This document shows, in pieces, positions 8,968 to 17,999 of a DNA stretch of 64,000 nucleotides. Position 1 is the first letter of the stretch. Each line of letters opens with the position of its first letter. Below the pieces are notes generated by a model that saw nothing but the letters and a program-made list of their open reading frames with translations, was not told the DNA's origin and did not search any database. Both the position numbers and the translations under genes were made by a program. The stretch is from assembly GCA_021555105.2 (NCBI GenBank), contig CP134604.1:2852001-2916000 (forward strand), read 5' to 3'. Origin of the DNA: Thalassospiraceae bacterium LMO-JJ14. GTDB taxonomy: Bacteria; Pseudomonadota; Alphaproteobacteria; Rhodospirillales; Casp-alpha2.

Positions 8968-11007
8968 CTAAATCACCATGCACAGTCTGAGCGCGTCATA
9001 GATGGCGGCGTGGATATTGCGGCTGGCGACCGCATCGCCGATACGGAACAACTGGAACGCACCGTCCTTGTTGGGCGACAGAATCTGCGGCCGGCCGGCG
9101 ACGAAAGCATCCATGTCGACGGCGCCGAGATTGCGGCTCAACGGCTTAAGGGCGAAATAGAGATCGTCCAGGGGCAGTGTGCCGTGCTCGATCACCACCT
9201 GGTCGACGCGGCGCCGTTCCCGGCGGTCGGAATAATCCGAACCGATCACCGCCGTCAGCGTATTGCCATCCTTTTCAATCGCCATCAGCCGTTTGTTGAT
9301 GGTCAGCGTGACGCCGTGCGCATCGAAGCATTCGGCGTACTTGACGTGGTTGAGGCCACCGATCTCGACGGCGAAGAAACGCTCCGGCGTGACGATCTCC
9401 AGCTCGCTGCCCGAAAGCGCAATCATCTCGGCCGCCGCCAATCCCGGATGCGCCGCGTTATCATCGAACAGCAACACCCGTTCCGCCGGCTTCACGTCGC
9501 CGGACAGGATATCCCAGCCCGATATGGCATGCTGGGCGCCGGACACGATGTCGGTGTTCGGCAGACCGCCCGTGGCGACGATCACCACGTCGGGGTCAAG
9601 CGCCTCCACATCGGCCACCTCCGCGAACGTGTTGAAGCGGAACGTGACGCCCGCCTTTTCGCACTGTGCCATGCGCCAGTCGACAATGCCGATCAGTTCC
9701 GACCGCCGTTTGACGCGCGCCGCAAGTTGCACCTGTCCGCCCGGCTGATCGGCGGCTTCGAGCACAGTAACCTTGTGTCCGCGCGCGGCCAGCACCCGCG
9801 CCGCCTCCAAACCCGCCGGGCCGGCGCCGACGACGACACAGAACTTGTGCGCGCCCGTGCTCGCCGGTACGAGGTGCGGGATCGTTCCCTCGCGCCCCGT
9901 CGCCGGGTTGTGGATACAAAGCGCCTCGTTCCCTTCGTAGATCCGGTCCAGGCAATAGGTCGCGCCGACGCAGGGGCGGATATCGTCCTCCGTTCCCGCC
10001 GCGACCTTGTTGGCGATGTGCGGGTCGGCGATATGGGCCCGGGTCATGCCGACCATATCCAGCTTGCCCTCGGCGACGGCGTGACGGGCCGTCGCCACGT
10101 CCGAGATACGCGCCGCATGGAACACCGGGAATTTCGTCCGCGCCCGAACCTCGCCGCAAAAATCCAGATGCGGCGCCGACGGCATGCCGCCGACGGGAAT
10201 GACCTTGGTCAGTGCGGCGTCGGTCTCGATGTGGCCGCGGATGAGGTTGAGGAAGTCGATCTTGCCGGTGGCGACGAGGCATTCGGCGATTTTTACCCCC
10301 TCTTCCTTGCTGATCCCGGCATCCCAGTCTTCGTCAGCGACCATACGGATACCGACAATGAAATCGGGGCCGACGCGGTCGCGGACGGCATCGATCACGC
10401 GCCTGGAAAACCGCATGCGGTTTTCCAGGCTACCGCCCCATTCGTCGTCGCGCATGTTCGTGGCGGGCGACCAGAACTGATCCATCAGATGGCCGGAGGC
10501 TTCGATCTCGATCCCATCGAGACCGCCCGTCTTCATCCGCTCCGCGGCATCGGCGTATTCGCCGATGATACGTTCGATTTCCCAATCTTCGATTGTTTTC
10601 GGGAAGGCCCGGTGCGCCGCCTCGCGGACCGGGCTCGGCGCCAGCACCGGCAGCCAGTCGGAATGGTTCCAGTTTGTGCGCCTTCCCAGGTGCGTGATCT
10701 GCATCATGACCGCCGCGCCGTGCCCGTGGCACGCATCGGACAACTCGCGCAGCCACGGCACGATCTCGTCCTTGTAGGCGTGCAGGTTGCCGAATGCGGG
10801 CGGGCTGTCCGGGGACACCACGGCGGAGCCTGCGGTCATGGTGAGCGCAATGCCGCCTTTGGCCTTTTCCTCGTGATACAGCCGGTAGCGCGCTTTCGGC
10901 ATGCCGTCCTCGGAATATGCCGGCTCGTGCGCCGTCGACATGATGCGATTGCGAAGCGTCAGATGCTTCAGCCGGTAGGGCTGAAGAAGCGGGTCATTTG
11001 CGGACAT
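8968..11007 (-). CDS. NADH:flavin oxidoreductase, N-methylproline demethylase-like
   Basis: A 679-aa two-part flavoenzyme of the trimethylamine dehydrogenase / 2,4-dienoyl-CoA reductase superfamily. Residues 1-370 form an OYE-type FMN TIM barrel (MQITHLGRR, EIEASGHLMDQFWSP, DEWGGSLENRMRF). An iron-sulfur region follows (RPCVGATYC...ALCIHNPATGRE), then an FAD/NAD domain starting at VVVGAGPAGLEAARVLA. The N-terminus and cluster region resemble alphaproteobacterial N-methylproline (stachydrine pathway) demethylases as I remember them. Only three cysteines lie in the usual four-Cys region. The ATG at 11007 is chosen by homology; 11034 and 11061 are in-frame alternatives. No stachydrine Rieske genes are adjacent. 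Confidence 0.8.
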   Translation of the reverse strand: MSANDPLLQPYRLKHLTLRNRIMSTAHEPAYSEDGMPKARYRLYHEEKAKGGIALTMTAGSAVVSPDSPPAFGNLHAYKDEIVPWLRELSDACHGHGAAVMMQITHLGRRTNWNHSDWLPVLAPSPVREAAHRAFPKTIEDWEIERIIGEYADAAERMKTGGLDGIEIEASGHLMDQFWSPATNMRDDEWGGSLENRMRFSRRVIDAVRDRVGPDFIVGIRMVADEDWDAGISKEEGVKIAECLVATGKIDFLNLIRGHIETDAALTKVIPVGGMPSAPHLDFCGEVRARTKFPVFHAARISDVATARHAVAEGKLDMVGMTRAHIADPHIANKVAAGTEDDIRPCVGATYCLDRIYEGNEALCIHNPATGREGTIPHLVPASTGAHKFCVVVGAGPAGLEAARVLAARGHKVTVLEAADQPGGQVQLAARVKRRSELIGIVDWRMAQCEKAGVTFRFNTFAEVADVEALDPDVVIVATGGLPNTDIVSGAQHAISGWDILSGDVKPAERVLLFDDNAAHPGLAAAEMIALSGSELEIVTPERFFAVEIGGLNHVKYAECFDAHGVTLTINKRLMAIEKDGNTLTAVIGSDYSDRRERRRVDQVVIEHGTLPLDDLYFALKPLSRNLGAVDMDAFVAGRPQILSPNKDGAFQLFRIGDAVASRNIHAAIYDALRLCMVI

Positions 11008-11298
11008 ATGCACTCTCGTATCAGTAACAGGCATCTTCCATTTTGCGCTACTTCCGGTCAATAAGTCTCGGAATGCTTGATCGACATGGCGGGAGGTTCA
11101 TACGTCTCGTGCCGCTCTTGCCAAAGTGCATTGGCACGCTTCTGGACGGGCCAGTTGTATTGTGAGCACCGCACTCGGCTGGCGGCATTTGGTCAAAGGG
11201 CTGGTCGAGTTTGTGCAAAAGTGAAATTTTAATCAACTTGTGGTATAGTTCCATTGCACGACGTGATTATCCGTACACATAACCTCAAGGAGTTGCAC

Positions 11299-11490
11299 AT
11301 GGGTAAGTATCACGACAAAGCACAGCAGGACTATTCATCCTCAAACGGTCGGCGCCCCGAAGCGCCGAGCATTACAAGCAGCTTCGGCAGTTCTGAGCAA
11401 TTGGAACGTGAAGTTGCGGACCGCAAAGATTATGAGGATGGTTGGCGAAATGCCGATAAGCAGGACAGGAAGAACAAAAAGGGCTGGTAA
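11299..11490 (+). CDS. Small hypothetical hydrophilic protein, 63 aa
   Basis: A short gene with a strong ribosome-binding site (AAGGAG, 7 nt before the ATG). The product is very polar, rich in Asp, Lys, Ser and Arg, with no membrane segment or cysteine. Its C-terminus (KDYEDGWRNADKQDRKNKKGW) is strongly charged. I do not recognise a family. The good initiation signal and an upstream AT-rich region with TATAGT near 11244 support a real gene. It stands alone between the divergent flavoenzyme gene and the convergent tcuB-like gene. Composition hints at a disordered, possibly stress-related protein. Confidence 0.55.
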   Translation: MGKYHDKAQQDYSSSNGRRPEAPSITSSFGSSEQLEREVADRKDYEDGWRNADKQDRKNKKGW

Positions 11491-11584
11491 ACTTCTACCA
11501 CCGATAATTCCTGCCCGTCTGACTTGGTGAAGGCGGATTCAACTGTAAATGTACGCATTCACTTCCTAGCGGATAGAAAATACT

Positions 11585-12679
11585 CTATTCGCGCCGTTCG
11601 TGCGCGAACTTGATCAGCGCGCCGAGGCGATAGACGGCATGCACCATCTTGCCATACGGGAAGGTCGCGAACATCGCCAGCACGATCCCAAGGTGCACGG
11701 CCAAGAGCGTACCCATGGCCGACGTTTCGCGCAGCCCCAGCAGCGCCAACCCCGTGACACCGGTAAGGATCAGCAGCCACAGAAAGGCGATGTCCATACC
11801 TGTGCGTTTCGTGTCCTGCGGCGCGGGGTCGGCTTTCTTCTTGATCATCAACAGGCCGACCGGGCCGATGACGATGCCGATACCGCCGAGCGTCCCCAGG
11901 ATCACCGGGATCGAAAGATAGTCATACGGCGCTTCCCAGCCGAACGCGTAATGATAGAGCGTCGCCACGGAGGTCGCCGCGAAGCACAGCATGAAGCCCC
12001 ACATGGTCATCTGGTGCGCATGGCGCCGGGCCATGGAGAAGTTGTCGTCGGGATAATTGCAGCCATGCCCGCCGCCGGCCATGTACTTCATCTGCCCGGC
12101 GTCCTTGAGCGCCTGCGCGAGCGCCCCCGGATGCACCAGATCGGCGGGCCTGGCGCCGATATCGCGCCAGAACTTCAGCAACCCGATCAGGAACGCGAGC
12201 CCCGCAAACGCGAACGGCACGATCGCCAGATAGACAATGACGTTGTGCGGGATGACGTTATAGAACGCCCCCGGTCCCGTATGCACGCCGCCCAGCACGT
12301 CCGCGCCCTGCACCAGATAGACACCGGCCAACACCGCAACCGCCAGCACAGCGGTGATCAGCGCGATCCACTTCGCATTACCCTCGAACAGGCCCTTGAA
12401 GATACCGGGCCAGGCGTAATCGCGGTAGGTCTCTGCCCGTAGCTCGGCGAAAACCTTCGGCACGTTGACCGCGAACTCGTGCGGCGGAGCGTACTGGCAG
12501 GCGTAATAGCAGCCCTGGCAGCCGTGGCACAGGTTGGCCAGATACGTCACGTCCCCTTCCGAAAACGTGAGCCGCTTGTTCATTGCCGGGAACACGGCGC
12601 AATAGCCCTCGCAGTATCTGCAGGCGTTGCAGATCTGCATGACGCGCTTGGCTTCTTCCAATGTCTCAGTTGCGGGCAT
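11585..12679 (-). CDS. tcuB: Tricarballylate/citrate-utilisation protein B (TcuB-like)
   Basis: A 364-aa membrane iron-sulfur electron-transfer protein. The N-terminus has two ferredoxin-like clusters of cysteines: CNACRYCEGYC (about 17-27) and CHGCQGCYYACQ (about 51-62). At least five transmembrane helices follow, with histidines suited to haem b. In Salmonella TcuB passes electrons from the TcuA flavoprotein to the quinone pool, reoxidising FADH2. The ATG at 12679 lies inside the last 14 bp of tcuA and has GAGGAGG upstream, so the two are translationally coupled. No TcuC transporter or TcuR regulator is adjacent, so the true substrate may differ from tricarballylate. Confidence 0.88.
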   Translation of the reverse strand: MPATETLEEAKRVMQICNACRYCEGYCAVFPAMNKRLTFSEGDVTYLANLCHGCQGCYYACQYAPPHEFAVNVPKVFAELRAETYRDYAWPGIFKGLFEGNAKWIALITAVLAVAVLAGVYLVQGADVLGGVHTGPGAFYNVIPHNVIVYLAIVPFAFAGLAFLIGLLKFWRDIGARPADLVHPGALAQALKDAGQMKYMAGGGHGCNYPDDNFSMARRHAHQMTMWGFMLCFAATSVATLYHYAFGWEAPYDYLSIPVILGTLGGIGIVIGPVGLLMIKKKADPAPQDTKRTGMDIAFLWLLILTGVTGLALLGLRETSAMGTLLAVHLGIVLAMFATFPYGKMVHAVYRLGALIKFAHERRE

Positions 12680-14069
12680 GGCGTGCGGCCTCCTCACCGG
12701 CGATGCGGCCGAACACGTTGCCGATGGCCATGCCGGTACCGCCGGCATAGCCCTGACCGAGAATGTTCCCGGCCATGATCTCGCCGGCCGCCCATATATT
12801 GTCGGCGGGCTTGCCGTCGTTCATGAAAACCTGTGCGCTTTTGTTCACCTCGAGCCCCAGATACGTAAAGGTAATGCCCATCTTCACCGGATAGCCGTAA
12901 TAAGGCGGCGTATCGATCTTTCGCGCCCAGTTGGATTTCTTCGGTTCCAGCCCCTCGGTATGGCAGCCATCCGGCTCCGTCGCGTTGAATTCACCCGGCT
13001 GCACCGCAGCGTTGAAGTCGGCGATGGTCTTTTCCATGGTCGGCGCATCGACGCCCAACTGTTCGGCAAGGTCGCCCAGCGTATCGGCCTGAAACGGCGC
13101 GTAGACCGTCGGCATGAACAGCCCCATGGATTTGCTGTCGATGATCGCATAGGCGACCTGATCGGGCTGCTTGGCGACGAGGCGGCCCCAGATGGCATAA
13201 CGCTTGGGCCAGATGTCCTCGCCCTCGTCATAGAACCGTTCGCCGTTCTTGTTCACCACGGCGGAGAAAATGACGCAATCGATGCGCGTCGAGATACCGC
13301 CGTCGAACTTCGGTGCACGGCCATCGATGGCAACGGCGTGGCACTGATCGGGCGCGCCGATTGGCTTGGCGCCATTGTCCAGCATCGATCTGAGCACCTT
13401 GCCGGTGTTCATCGGCGAGCCGCGCACCAGAAAATTCTCGGCGATCTCGCCCCAGCCTTCCTTGAGCCATTCGATGTTGGCCTCGAAGCCGCCCGACGCC
13501 AGTACGACCGTGCGCGCTTCGACCCGGTGCAGTTCGCCCCCGTGGCGGACCATGGCGGCCTTGAACGTGCTGCCGTCCAGCTCCATTTCCTCGACCTCGG
13601 CCTCGTAGACGATGTCTATTCCGGCTTTTTCGGCGGCTTTGAAATAACTGTTCATCATCGCTCTGCCGCCGCCCAGGAAGAAAGCGTTGGTGCGGGCCAG
13701 GCCGAGCGTGCCGGAAAGCGGCGGCTGGAACTTGATGCCCTGCGCCAGCATCCAGTCGGCGCAGTCTTCGGACGCGTCGATCATGAAGCGCATCAGCTCT
13801 TCGTTGGTGTTGCCGTCGGTGACACGCATCAAATCCTTGAAGTATTCGTCGGCGTCGTAGCGCCCGGTGACGTAATCCGTCGCGGCGTTGTGGGTATAGC
13901 GGATGTTGCGAACATGGCGGCTGTTGCCGCCGCGCAGGTCCTTGTTCGCGCTTTCGATCATCAAAACGCTGGCGCCCCGCGCGCGCGCCGTCAGCGCCGC
14001 CGACATCGCAGCGTTTCCAGCGCCGAGCACAAGCACGTCATGCGGCTGCAAAAATTCTTTGGGGGGCAA
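12666..14069 (-). CDS. tcuA: FAD-dependent tricarballylate dehydrogenase (TcuA-like)
   Basis: A 467-aa flavoprotein of the fumarate reductase/succinate dehydrogenase FAD superfamily. It shows the N-terminal VLVLGAGNAAMSAALTA dinucleotide motif, RGGNSRHVRNIRY substrate-side segment, and a C-terminal GEIMAGNILGQGYAGGTG FAD-binding motif. TcuA oxidises tricarballylate to cis-aconitate. No ATG fits the N-terminus. A TTG at 14069 has GGGAG 6 nt upstream, whereas the TTG at 14075 abuts that site, so 14069 is preferred. It is the first gene of a two-gene unit with tcuB. The region upstream holds no transporter, and related dehydrogenases act on other carboxylates. Confidence 0.87.
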   Translation of the reverse strand: MPPKEFLQPHDVLVLGAGNAAMSAALTARARGASVLMIESANKDLRGGNSRHVRNIRYTHNAATDYVTGRYDADEYFKDLMRVTDGNTNEELMRFMIDASEDCADWMLAQGIKFQPPLSGTLGLARTNAFFLGGGRAMMNSYFKAAEKAGIDIVYEAEVEEMELDGSTFKAAMVRHGGELHRVEARTVVLASGGFEANIEWLKEGWGEIAENFLVRGSPMNTGKVLRSMLDNGAKPIGAPDQCHAVAIDGRAPKFDGGISTRIDCVIFSAVVNKNGERFYDEGEDIWPKRYAIWGRLVAKQPDQVAYAIIDSKSMGLFMPTVYAPFQADTLGDLAEQLGVDAPTMEKTIADFNAAVQPGEFNATEPDGCHTEGLEPKKSNWARKIDTPPYYGYPVKMGITFTYLGLEVNKSAQVFMNDGKPADNIWAAGEIMAGNILGQGYAGGTGMAIGNVFGRIAGEEAARHARN

Positions 14070-14209
14070 GATCAACTCCCGGAAACGTCAAAAGGGGCGA
14101 ATATTCGGTGTCATCAAACATAGCCGCCGGGATCGGGGGCGGCAAAAGAATTCAGCTTAACGGGCAATACCGGACAGGTGTTTCTCGCCGCGATTCACAC
14201 ACACCTCAC

Positions 14210-14238
14210 GTCACCCTGAACTTGATTGGGGGTCCATG
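14210..14238. repeat. Half-copy of repeat family A joined to family B sequence
   Basis: GTCACCCTGAACTTGATT and GGGTCCATG match one arm of the family A element at 42861. The sequence then continues as CTTCGAGACGCTCTC, matching the start of the family B element at 31069. The remaining arms are absent, so this looks like a decayed or recombined copy. Confidence 0.55.
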
Positions 14239-14251
14239 CTTCGAGACGCTC

Positions 14252-14833
14252 TCAGTCGAACGCCGGCTCCACGCCCGACGGCAGGCCGACCTCGAAGGCG
14301 TTCAGGATGTGCGAGATGGTCGCATAGTATCCGGCGAGGAATACAAGCTCCGTAAGGCCTTGTTCGCCCAGAAGCTCGAACGTTTCGGCATAAAGAGAAT
14401 CGTCGACGCGTGTCTCTGTCTGCAGATCCGAAACAAACCGGTAGACAATCGCCTCGGCCGCATCCACCGGCACCAACCCGTTCATCACACGCTCGATGGT
14501 ATCGTCGGAAAGCCCTTCCTTCTTGCCCACCTTGACGTGCGCCCACCATTCGTATTCGGCATTGAAATGCCGGCCGACAGTGATGATCGCAAGCTCGCGA
14601 AGCGGCGCCGGTATAACCGTCTCGTAACGAAGCTTGCCGCCCAGTTGCTGCAGCAGATCGCCCATTTCCGGCGAATACAGCATGGCATTGAAGGGACCGC
14701 GAAGTGCCCCTTCCTCGTTCAGAAACTCCGCCGGATCGCCCTTGGCGCGGGGGCCGCCGGTAATACCGTCAAAAACGCGGCGCTGCGCGTCGCTCATCGT
14801 GTCGGTGGGGATCGGTCCTAGTCTGCTCATCAT
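14252..14833 (-). CDS. Carboxymuconolactone decarboxylase-family protein
   Basis: A 193-aa all-helical protein of the carboxymuconolactone decarboxylase/AhpD superfamily. The recognisable core is RELAIITVGRHFNAEYEWWAH, followed by a helical region with a DDTIERV segment. It lacks the CxxC of AhpD-type peroxidases, so a lactone decarboxylase-like or unknown catabolic function is more likely. Its ATG at 14833 overlaps the stop of the preceding OYE-type gene (ATGA), which points to translational coupling. A second ATG at 14830 is possible. The operon partner suggests degradation of an unsaturated or aromatic compound. Confidence 0.85.
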   Translation of the reverse strand: MMSRLGPIPTDTMSDAQRRVFDGITGGPRAKGDPAEFLNEEGALRGPFNAMLYSPEMGDLLQQLGGKLRYETVIPAPLRELAIITVGRHFNAEYEWWAHVKVGKKEGLSDDTIERVMNGLVPVDAAEAIVYRFVSDLQTETRVDDSLYAETFELLGEQGLTELVFLAGYYATISHILNAFEVGLPSGVEPAFD

Positions 14834-15969
14834 TTACCTGCCGCTTTTGCTACCTGTTCGGGGGAAGGCGGATTGCCGGGCACCGGCTCGCCGGACAAAG
14901 CCGGATGCGAGCGCTGATACTGCGGCGGGAAAGCCGCATTGGCGCGGAGCACCTCGGCGGCATGCCAGGCCCAGTGCGGATCATACAGCATGCCCCGGGC
15001 CAGGGCGACCATATCGGCCTGCCCGGACTTGACGATGTGCTCGGCCTGGACCGGATCGGTGATCTTGCCTACCGCCATCACCGGAATTTCGCTCTCGCGG
15101 CGGATATCGGCGGCGAAATGCGTTTGATAACCCGGTCCGACGGGAATTTCCTGCTTCGGCGAATTGCCGCCCGAAGACACGTCGATGAAGTCACAACCCG
15201 CGGCCTTGAGCAGCTTCGTATAGGCGATGCTGCCGGCGATATCCCAGCCGCCTTCGACCCAGTCGGATGCCGAGATCCTAACGCCGACGGCGATGTCGTC
15301 GGGCACGACGGCGCGAACCGCCTCGAAGATTTCCAGGGGATAGCGCATCCGCCCTTCCAATGAGCCGCCGTAGGCATCGTTGCGCTTGTTCGACAGCGGC
15401 GAGAGGAACTGATGCAGCAGATAGCCGTGCGCGTTGTGCAACTCGATCACGCGAAATCCCATTCGCACGGCCCGCTTGGCGGCTTCGACAAAGCTGACGC
15501 GCACCCGCTCCAGGGTCTCGTCCGTCATCGCCTCGGGTGTATGCCAGCCATCGGCATAGGGTTCCGCCGACGGGCCGACCGTCTGCCAGGCGCCGTCATC
15601 CGCCCCGAGCGGCGTGCCGCCCTTCCAAGGCACCTTGCACGATGCCTTGCGCCCGGCATGCGCGAGCTGGATGCCGAGCGGGGAATTGCCGTACGCATTG
15701 CAGAAATCGAGTACCCGCTTGAGCGCCGCTTCGTTCTCATCGGAATACAGGCCGACACAGCCGGGCGTGATGCGGCCTTCGGCTTCGGTCGCCGTCGCCT
15801 CGACGAACAGCAGGCCGACACCGGAAACGGCGAACTGGCCCAGATGCATGATGTGCCAGTCGCCGACGGTGCCGTCCGCGGCCGAATACTGGCACATCGG
15901 GGCGACGACAATGCGGTTGGGCATTTCCAGACCGCGCAAGTGAATGGGCGTGAAGAGTTCGCTGCTCAT
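14830..15969 (-). CDS. Old yellow enzyme family ene-reductase (YqjM/NamA-like)
   Basis: A 379-aa FMN TIM-barrel oxidoreductase of the thermophilic-like OYE class. Markers are VVAPMCQYSA (Cys near FMN), GIQLAHAGRKAS, the substrate-binding pair in ELHNAHGYLLHQFLSP, and NDAYGGSLEGRMR. Such enzymes use NADPH to reduce activated C=C bonds. The ATG at 15969 has GGGGGA about 5 nt upstream; the frame extends 21 bp further without a better site. It is the first gene of a two-gene unit with the carboxymuconolactone decarboxylase-like gene. Native substrate is unknown. Confidence 0.9.
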   Translation of the reverse strand: MSSELFTPIHLRGLEMPNRIVVAPMCQYSAADGTVGDWHIMHLGQFAVSGVGLLFVEATATEAEGRITPGCVGLYSDENEAALKRVLDFCNAYGNSPLGIQLAHAGRKASCKVPWKGGTPLGADDGAWQTVGPSAEPYADGWHTPEAMTDETLERVRVSFVEAAKRAVRMGFRVIELHNAHGYLLHQFLSPLSNKRNDAYGGSLEGRMRYPLEIFEAVRAVVPDDIAVGVRISASDWVEGGWDIAGSIAYTKLLKAAGCDFIDVSSGGNSPKQEIPVGPGYQTHFAADIRRESEIPVMAVGKITDPVQAEHIVKSGQADMVALARGMLYDPHWAWHAAEVLRANAAFPPQYQRSHPALSGEPVPGNPPSPEQVAKAAGK

Positions 15970-16061
15970 GTTTCCCCCGGGAATAAACACTGGATGGTAG
16001 GTGCACCCTATGTTGGCACGCCACGCCCGTGCGTCAATAACCGGAGGGGGTCAGACAAGTA

Positions 16062-17546
16062 TTATGCCGCGGCCGAGTGCAGCCCGGCGGCGTGGTTGCC
16101 GCCTTCGTCCGCCTTTTCAACCAGTACCTGGTGCAGGATCTTGACCGCATCGCCGTATGAGCCGTCGGCGAACACGAACTGGATATCCACACCGCGCCCC
16201 GATGCATGCGTGGCAATCAGCTCCAACGGGCTGTCGGCCAGTGCCGACAGCGCTGTATCGAGAAACCGTTTGTCGCGCATGTTGGTGCCGATGGCCGATA
16301 CGATGTCGACCTTGCGGGTCTGAATCGCGGCTTCCGGCTGTCGCTTCTGAATGAGTTCGATCACCCGGCGCACCTGTTTCAGCGGCGCCGAAACATAGAA
16401 CGACATGGTGTTGGCGTTCAGGCTCCAGTTGACCAGCGGCAGCTTGAAGCGGCGGAACGCGGCCAGTGCGTCCTCGCCGGCACCCGGAATCCCGACCATG
16501 TCCTGATCGAAGACCTCGACCTCGATGGCATTTTCAAGACCGGTAACGATTTCGATGCGCGGCTCATCGGTGCTCCAGCTCTCGTCGATAACGGTGCCGG
16601 GGTGCTCGGGCTCGAAGGTGTTGACGATCCTGAGCGGGATACCCTGCTTGCGCAGCCCTTTGGCGGCGCGGGGATGAATGGCCTCCATTCCCATGTTGGA
16701 AAGCTGATCGGCAACGTCGTAATTGGTGTGGCCGATGGGCGCAACCTTGTCGATGCCGACGATATTCGGGTCGGCGCTGGACAGGTGAAATTCCTTGTGA
16801 ATGACCGCTTCCCTGGCGTTGGTGACGCAGGCGACGGCCGAAAACGTGACTTCCGAATAGCCGCGCCCGTATATCCCCATCAGGCCGTCCGCCGCCTGCG
16901 TATAGCCGGTGACGATCGGCAGCACGTTCGCGACGTCGATTTCGGCGAAGCCCTCGCGGATACGCTCCTCAAGGCTTAGGCTTTCGCTTTCGCGCCAGCC
17001 CGACAGGTCGACGAATTCCGCGTTCACGCCGCGCCGGCGCAACAGCAGCATGGTATTGTGCGCGCTGTGCGCCTCACCGATTCCGCTGATCATTTCACGC
17101 ACCGTCATCAGGTGCTCTTCGAGCTTGAAGTGGCCATAGCCGCAGATCCGCTGCAGGTCGATCAGGCAATTGCGCACACCTTCGATGCGTTCCTGCACGA
17201 AACGGTCCGCGAGTTTGCGGTCCGCCTCGTCATCGAAGGCCTTGGCGTTCAGGTCCAGCATGTGGTCCTGCACCTTCGACAGGGCATCGCCCCACGCCCA
17301 GTCGTTTTCCGAACCGGCATAAAGCGCATACACACCCTGTTCGCCGGTCTTCTTGTTTTCCAGCAGCATGTCGGTGATCCCGCCATAGGCGGAAACGACA
17401 AAGATGCGGTTATACAGGTCTGGACCGCTTCTGGAACCGATCAGGATATTGTCGAAGACGGCGTCGATTTCCGTCATCGACGTGCCGCCGATCTTGTGAA
17501 CGGTGTGATTTCCGCCCGCTGTTCCTTCAGCTCTTTCTTCAGGCAT
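16062..17546 (-). CDS. ask: Ectoine-type aspartate kinase
   Basis: A 494-aa aspartokinase that phosphorylates L-aspartate, feeding aspartate semialdehyde to EctB. The N-terminal VHKIGGTSM motif, the IIGxGRG-like [11 protein letters not shown] segment and two C-terminal ACT-type regulatory repeats are visible. The KIGGTS form and the position after ectC mark it as the ectoine-specific isoform (Ask_Ect), thought to escape normal feedback inhibition. The ATG at 17546 overlaps the ectC stop by 8 bp; a TTG at 17552 is an alternative. It is the last gene of ectABC-ask. The C-terminal tail is Ala/His-rich and probably not functional. Confidence 0.95.
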   Translation of the reverse strand: MPEERAEGTAGGNHTVHKIGGTSMTEIDAVFDNILIGSRSGPDLYNRIFVVSAYGGITDMLLENKKTGEQGVYALYAGSENDWAWGDALSKVQDHMLDLNAKAFDDEADRKLADRFVQERIEGVRNCLIDLQRICGYGHFKLEEHLMTVREMISGIGEAHSAHNTMLLLRRRGVNAEFVDLSGWRESESLSLEERIREGFAEIDVANVLPIVTGYTQAADGLMGIYGRGYSEVTFSAVACVTNAREAVIHKEFHLSSADPNIVGIDKVAPIGHTNYDVADQLSNMGMEAIHPRAAKGLRKQGIPLRIVNTFEPEHPGTVIDESWSTDEPRIEIVTGLENAIEVEVFDQDMVGIPGAGEDALAAFRRFKLPLVNWSLNANTMSFYVSAPLKQVRRVIELIQKRQPEAAIQTRKVDIVSAIGTNMRDKRFLDTALSALADSPLELIATHASGRGVDIQFVFADGSYGDAVKILHQVLVEKADEGGNHAAGLHSAAA

Positions 17547-17943
17547 CTGCAAGGGCCTCTTCGTTCAGTTTGTAGGCGCCGTCCGCGTCATGCACTTCGC
17601 GGCCGTTCAGTGCCGGGTTGAAGGCACAGGCCAGATGCATGTCTTCGGTGCCGCCGCGCAGAATATGCTGGTCGTTCTTATCAAGGATATAAACCGTGCC
17701 GGGCTCGATCTTGTAGACTTTGCCGTCGGCGACGGTTTCGACCTCGCCGTTGCCGGACATGCAGTAAACGGTCTCAAGATGGTTCTTGTACCAGATCGGC
17801 GTTTCCGTACCGGCATAGATGGTGGTGATGTGGAACGAGAACCCCATCCCGTCATCGGCCAGCGACAGGCGCACGCTTTTCCAGGTGTCGGTTTTGACGG
17901 TGCGGTTGGAATCTTCACACGCGGCAAGGGTGCGGACGATCAT
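17539..17943 (-). CDS. ectC: L-ectoine synthase
   Basis: A 134-aa cupin-fold enzyme closing N-gamma-acetyl-diaminobutyrate to ectoine. Characteristic segments are [14 protein letters not shown] at the N-terminus, [30 protein letters not shown] and [16 protein letters not shown], which hold the metal-binding Glu, Tyr and His positions known for EctC. CAGGAG precedes the ATG. It lies between ectB (56 bp upstream) and ask (overlapping). No ectD-type hydroxylase follows, so the cluster makes ectoine rather than 5-hydroxyectoine unless ectD lies elsewhere. Confidence 0.98.
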   Translation of the reverse strand: MIVRTLAACEDSNRTVKTDTWKSVRLSLADDGMGFSFHITTIYAGTETPIWYKNHLETVYCMSGNGEVETVADGKVYKIEPGTVYILDKNDQHILRGGTEDMHLACAFNPALNGREVHDADGAYKLNEEALADA

Positions 17944-17999
17944 CGGTGTATCTCCTGGTTCGTTGATTTCTGTTATGCGTCTGTCGGCTTCAGGCAGGC

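Noticed and set aside
8848-11064. A 738-codon plus-strand open frame opposite the large flavoenzyme gene
   Set aside because: It is rich in Arg, His and Asp with no recognisable domain, and the opposite strand encodes clear FMN, FAD and NAD motifs. It is a shadow caused by high third-position GC.
12627-14123. A 498-codon plus-strand frame opposite tcuA
   Set aside because: No domain, composition typical of antisense frames, and tcuA is unambiguous on the minus strand.
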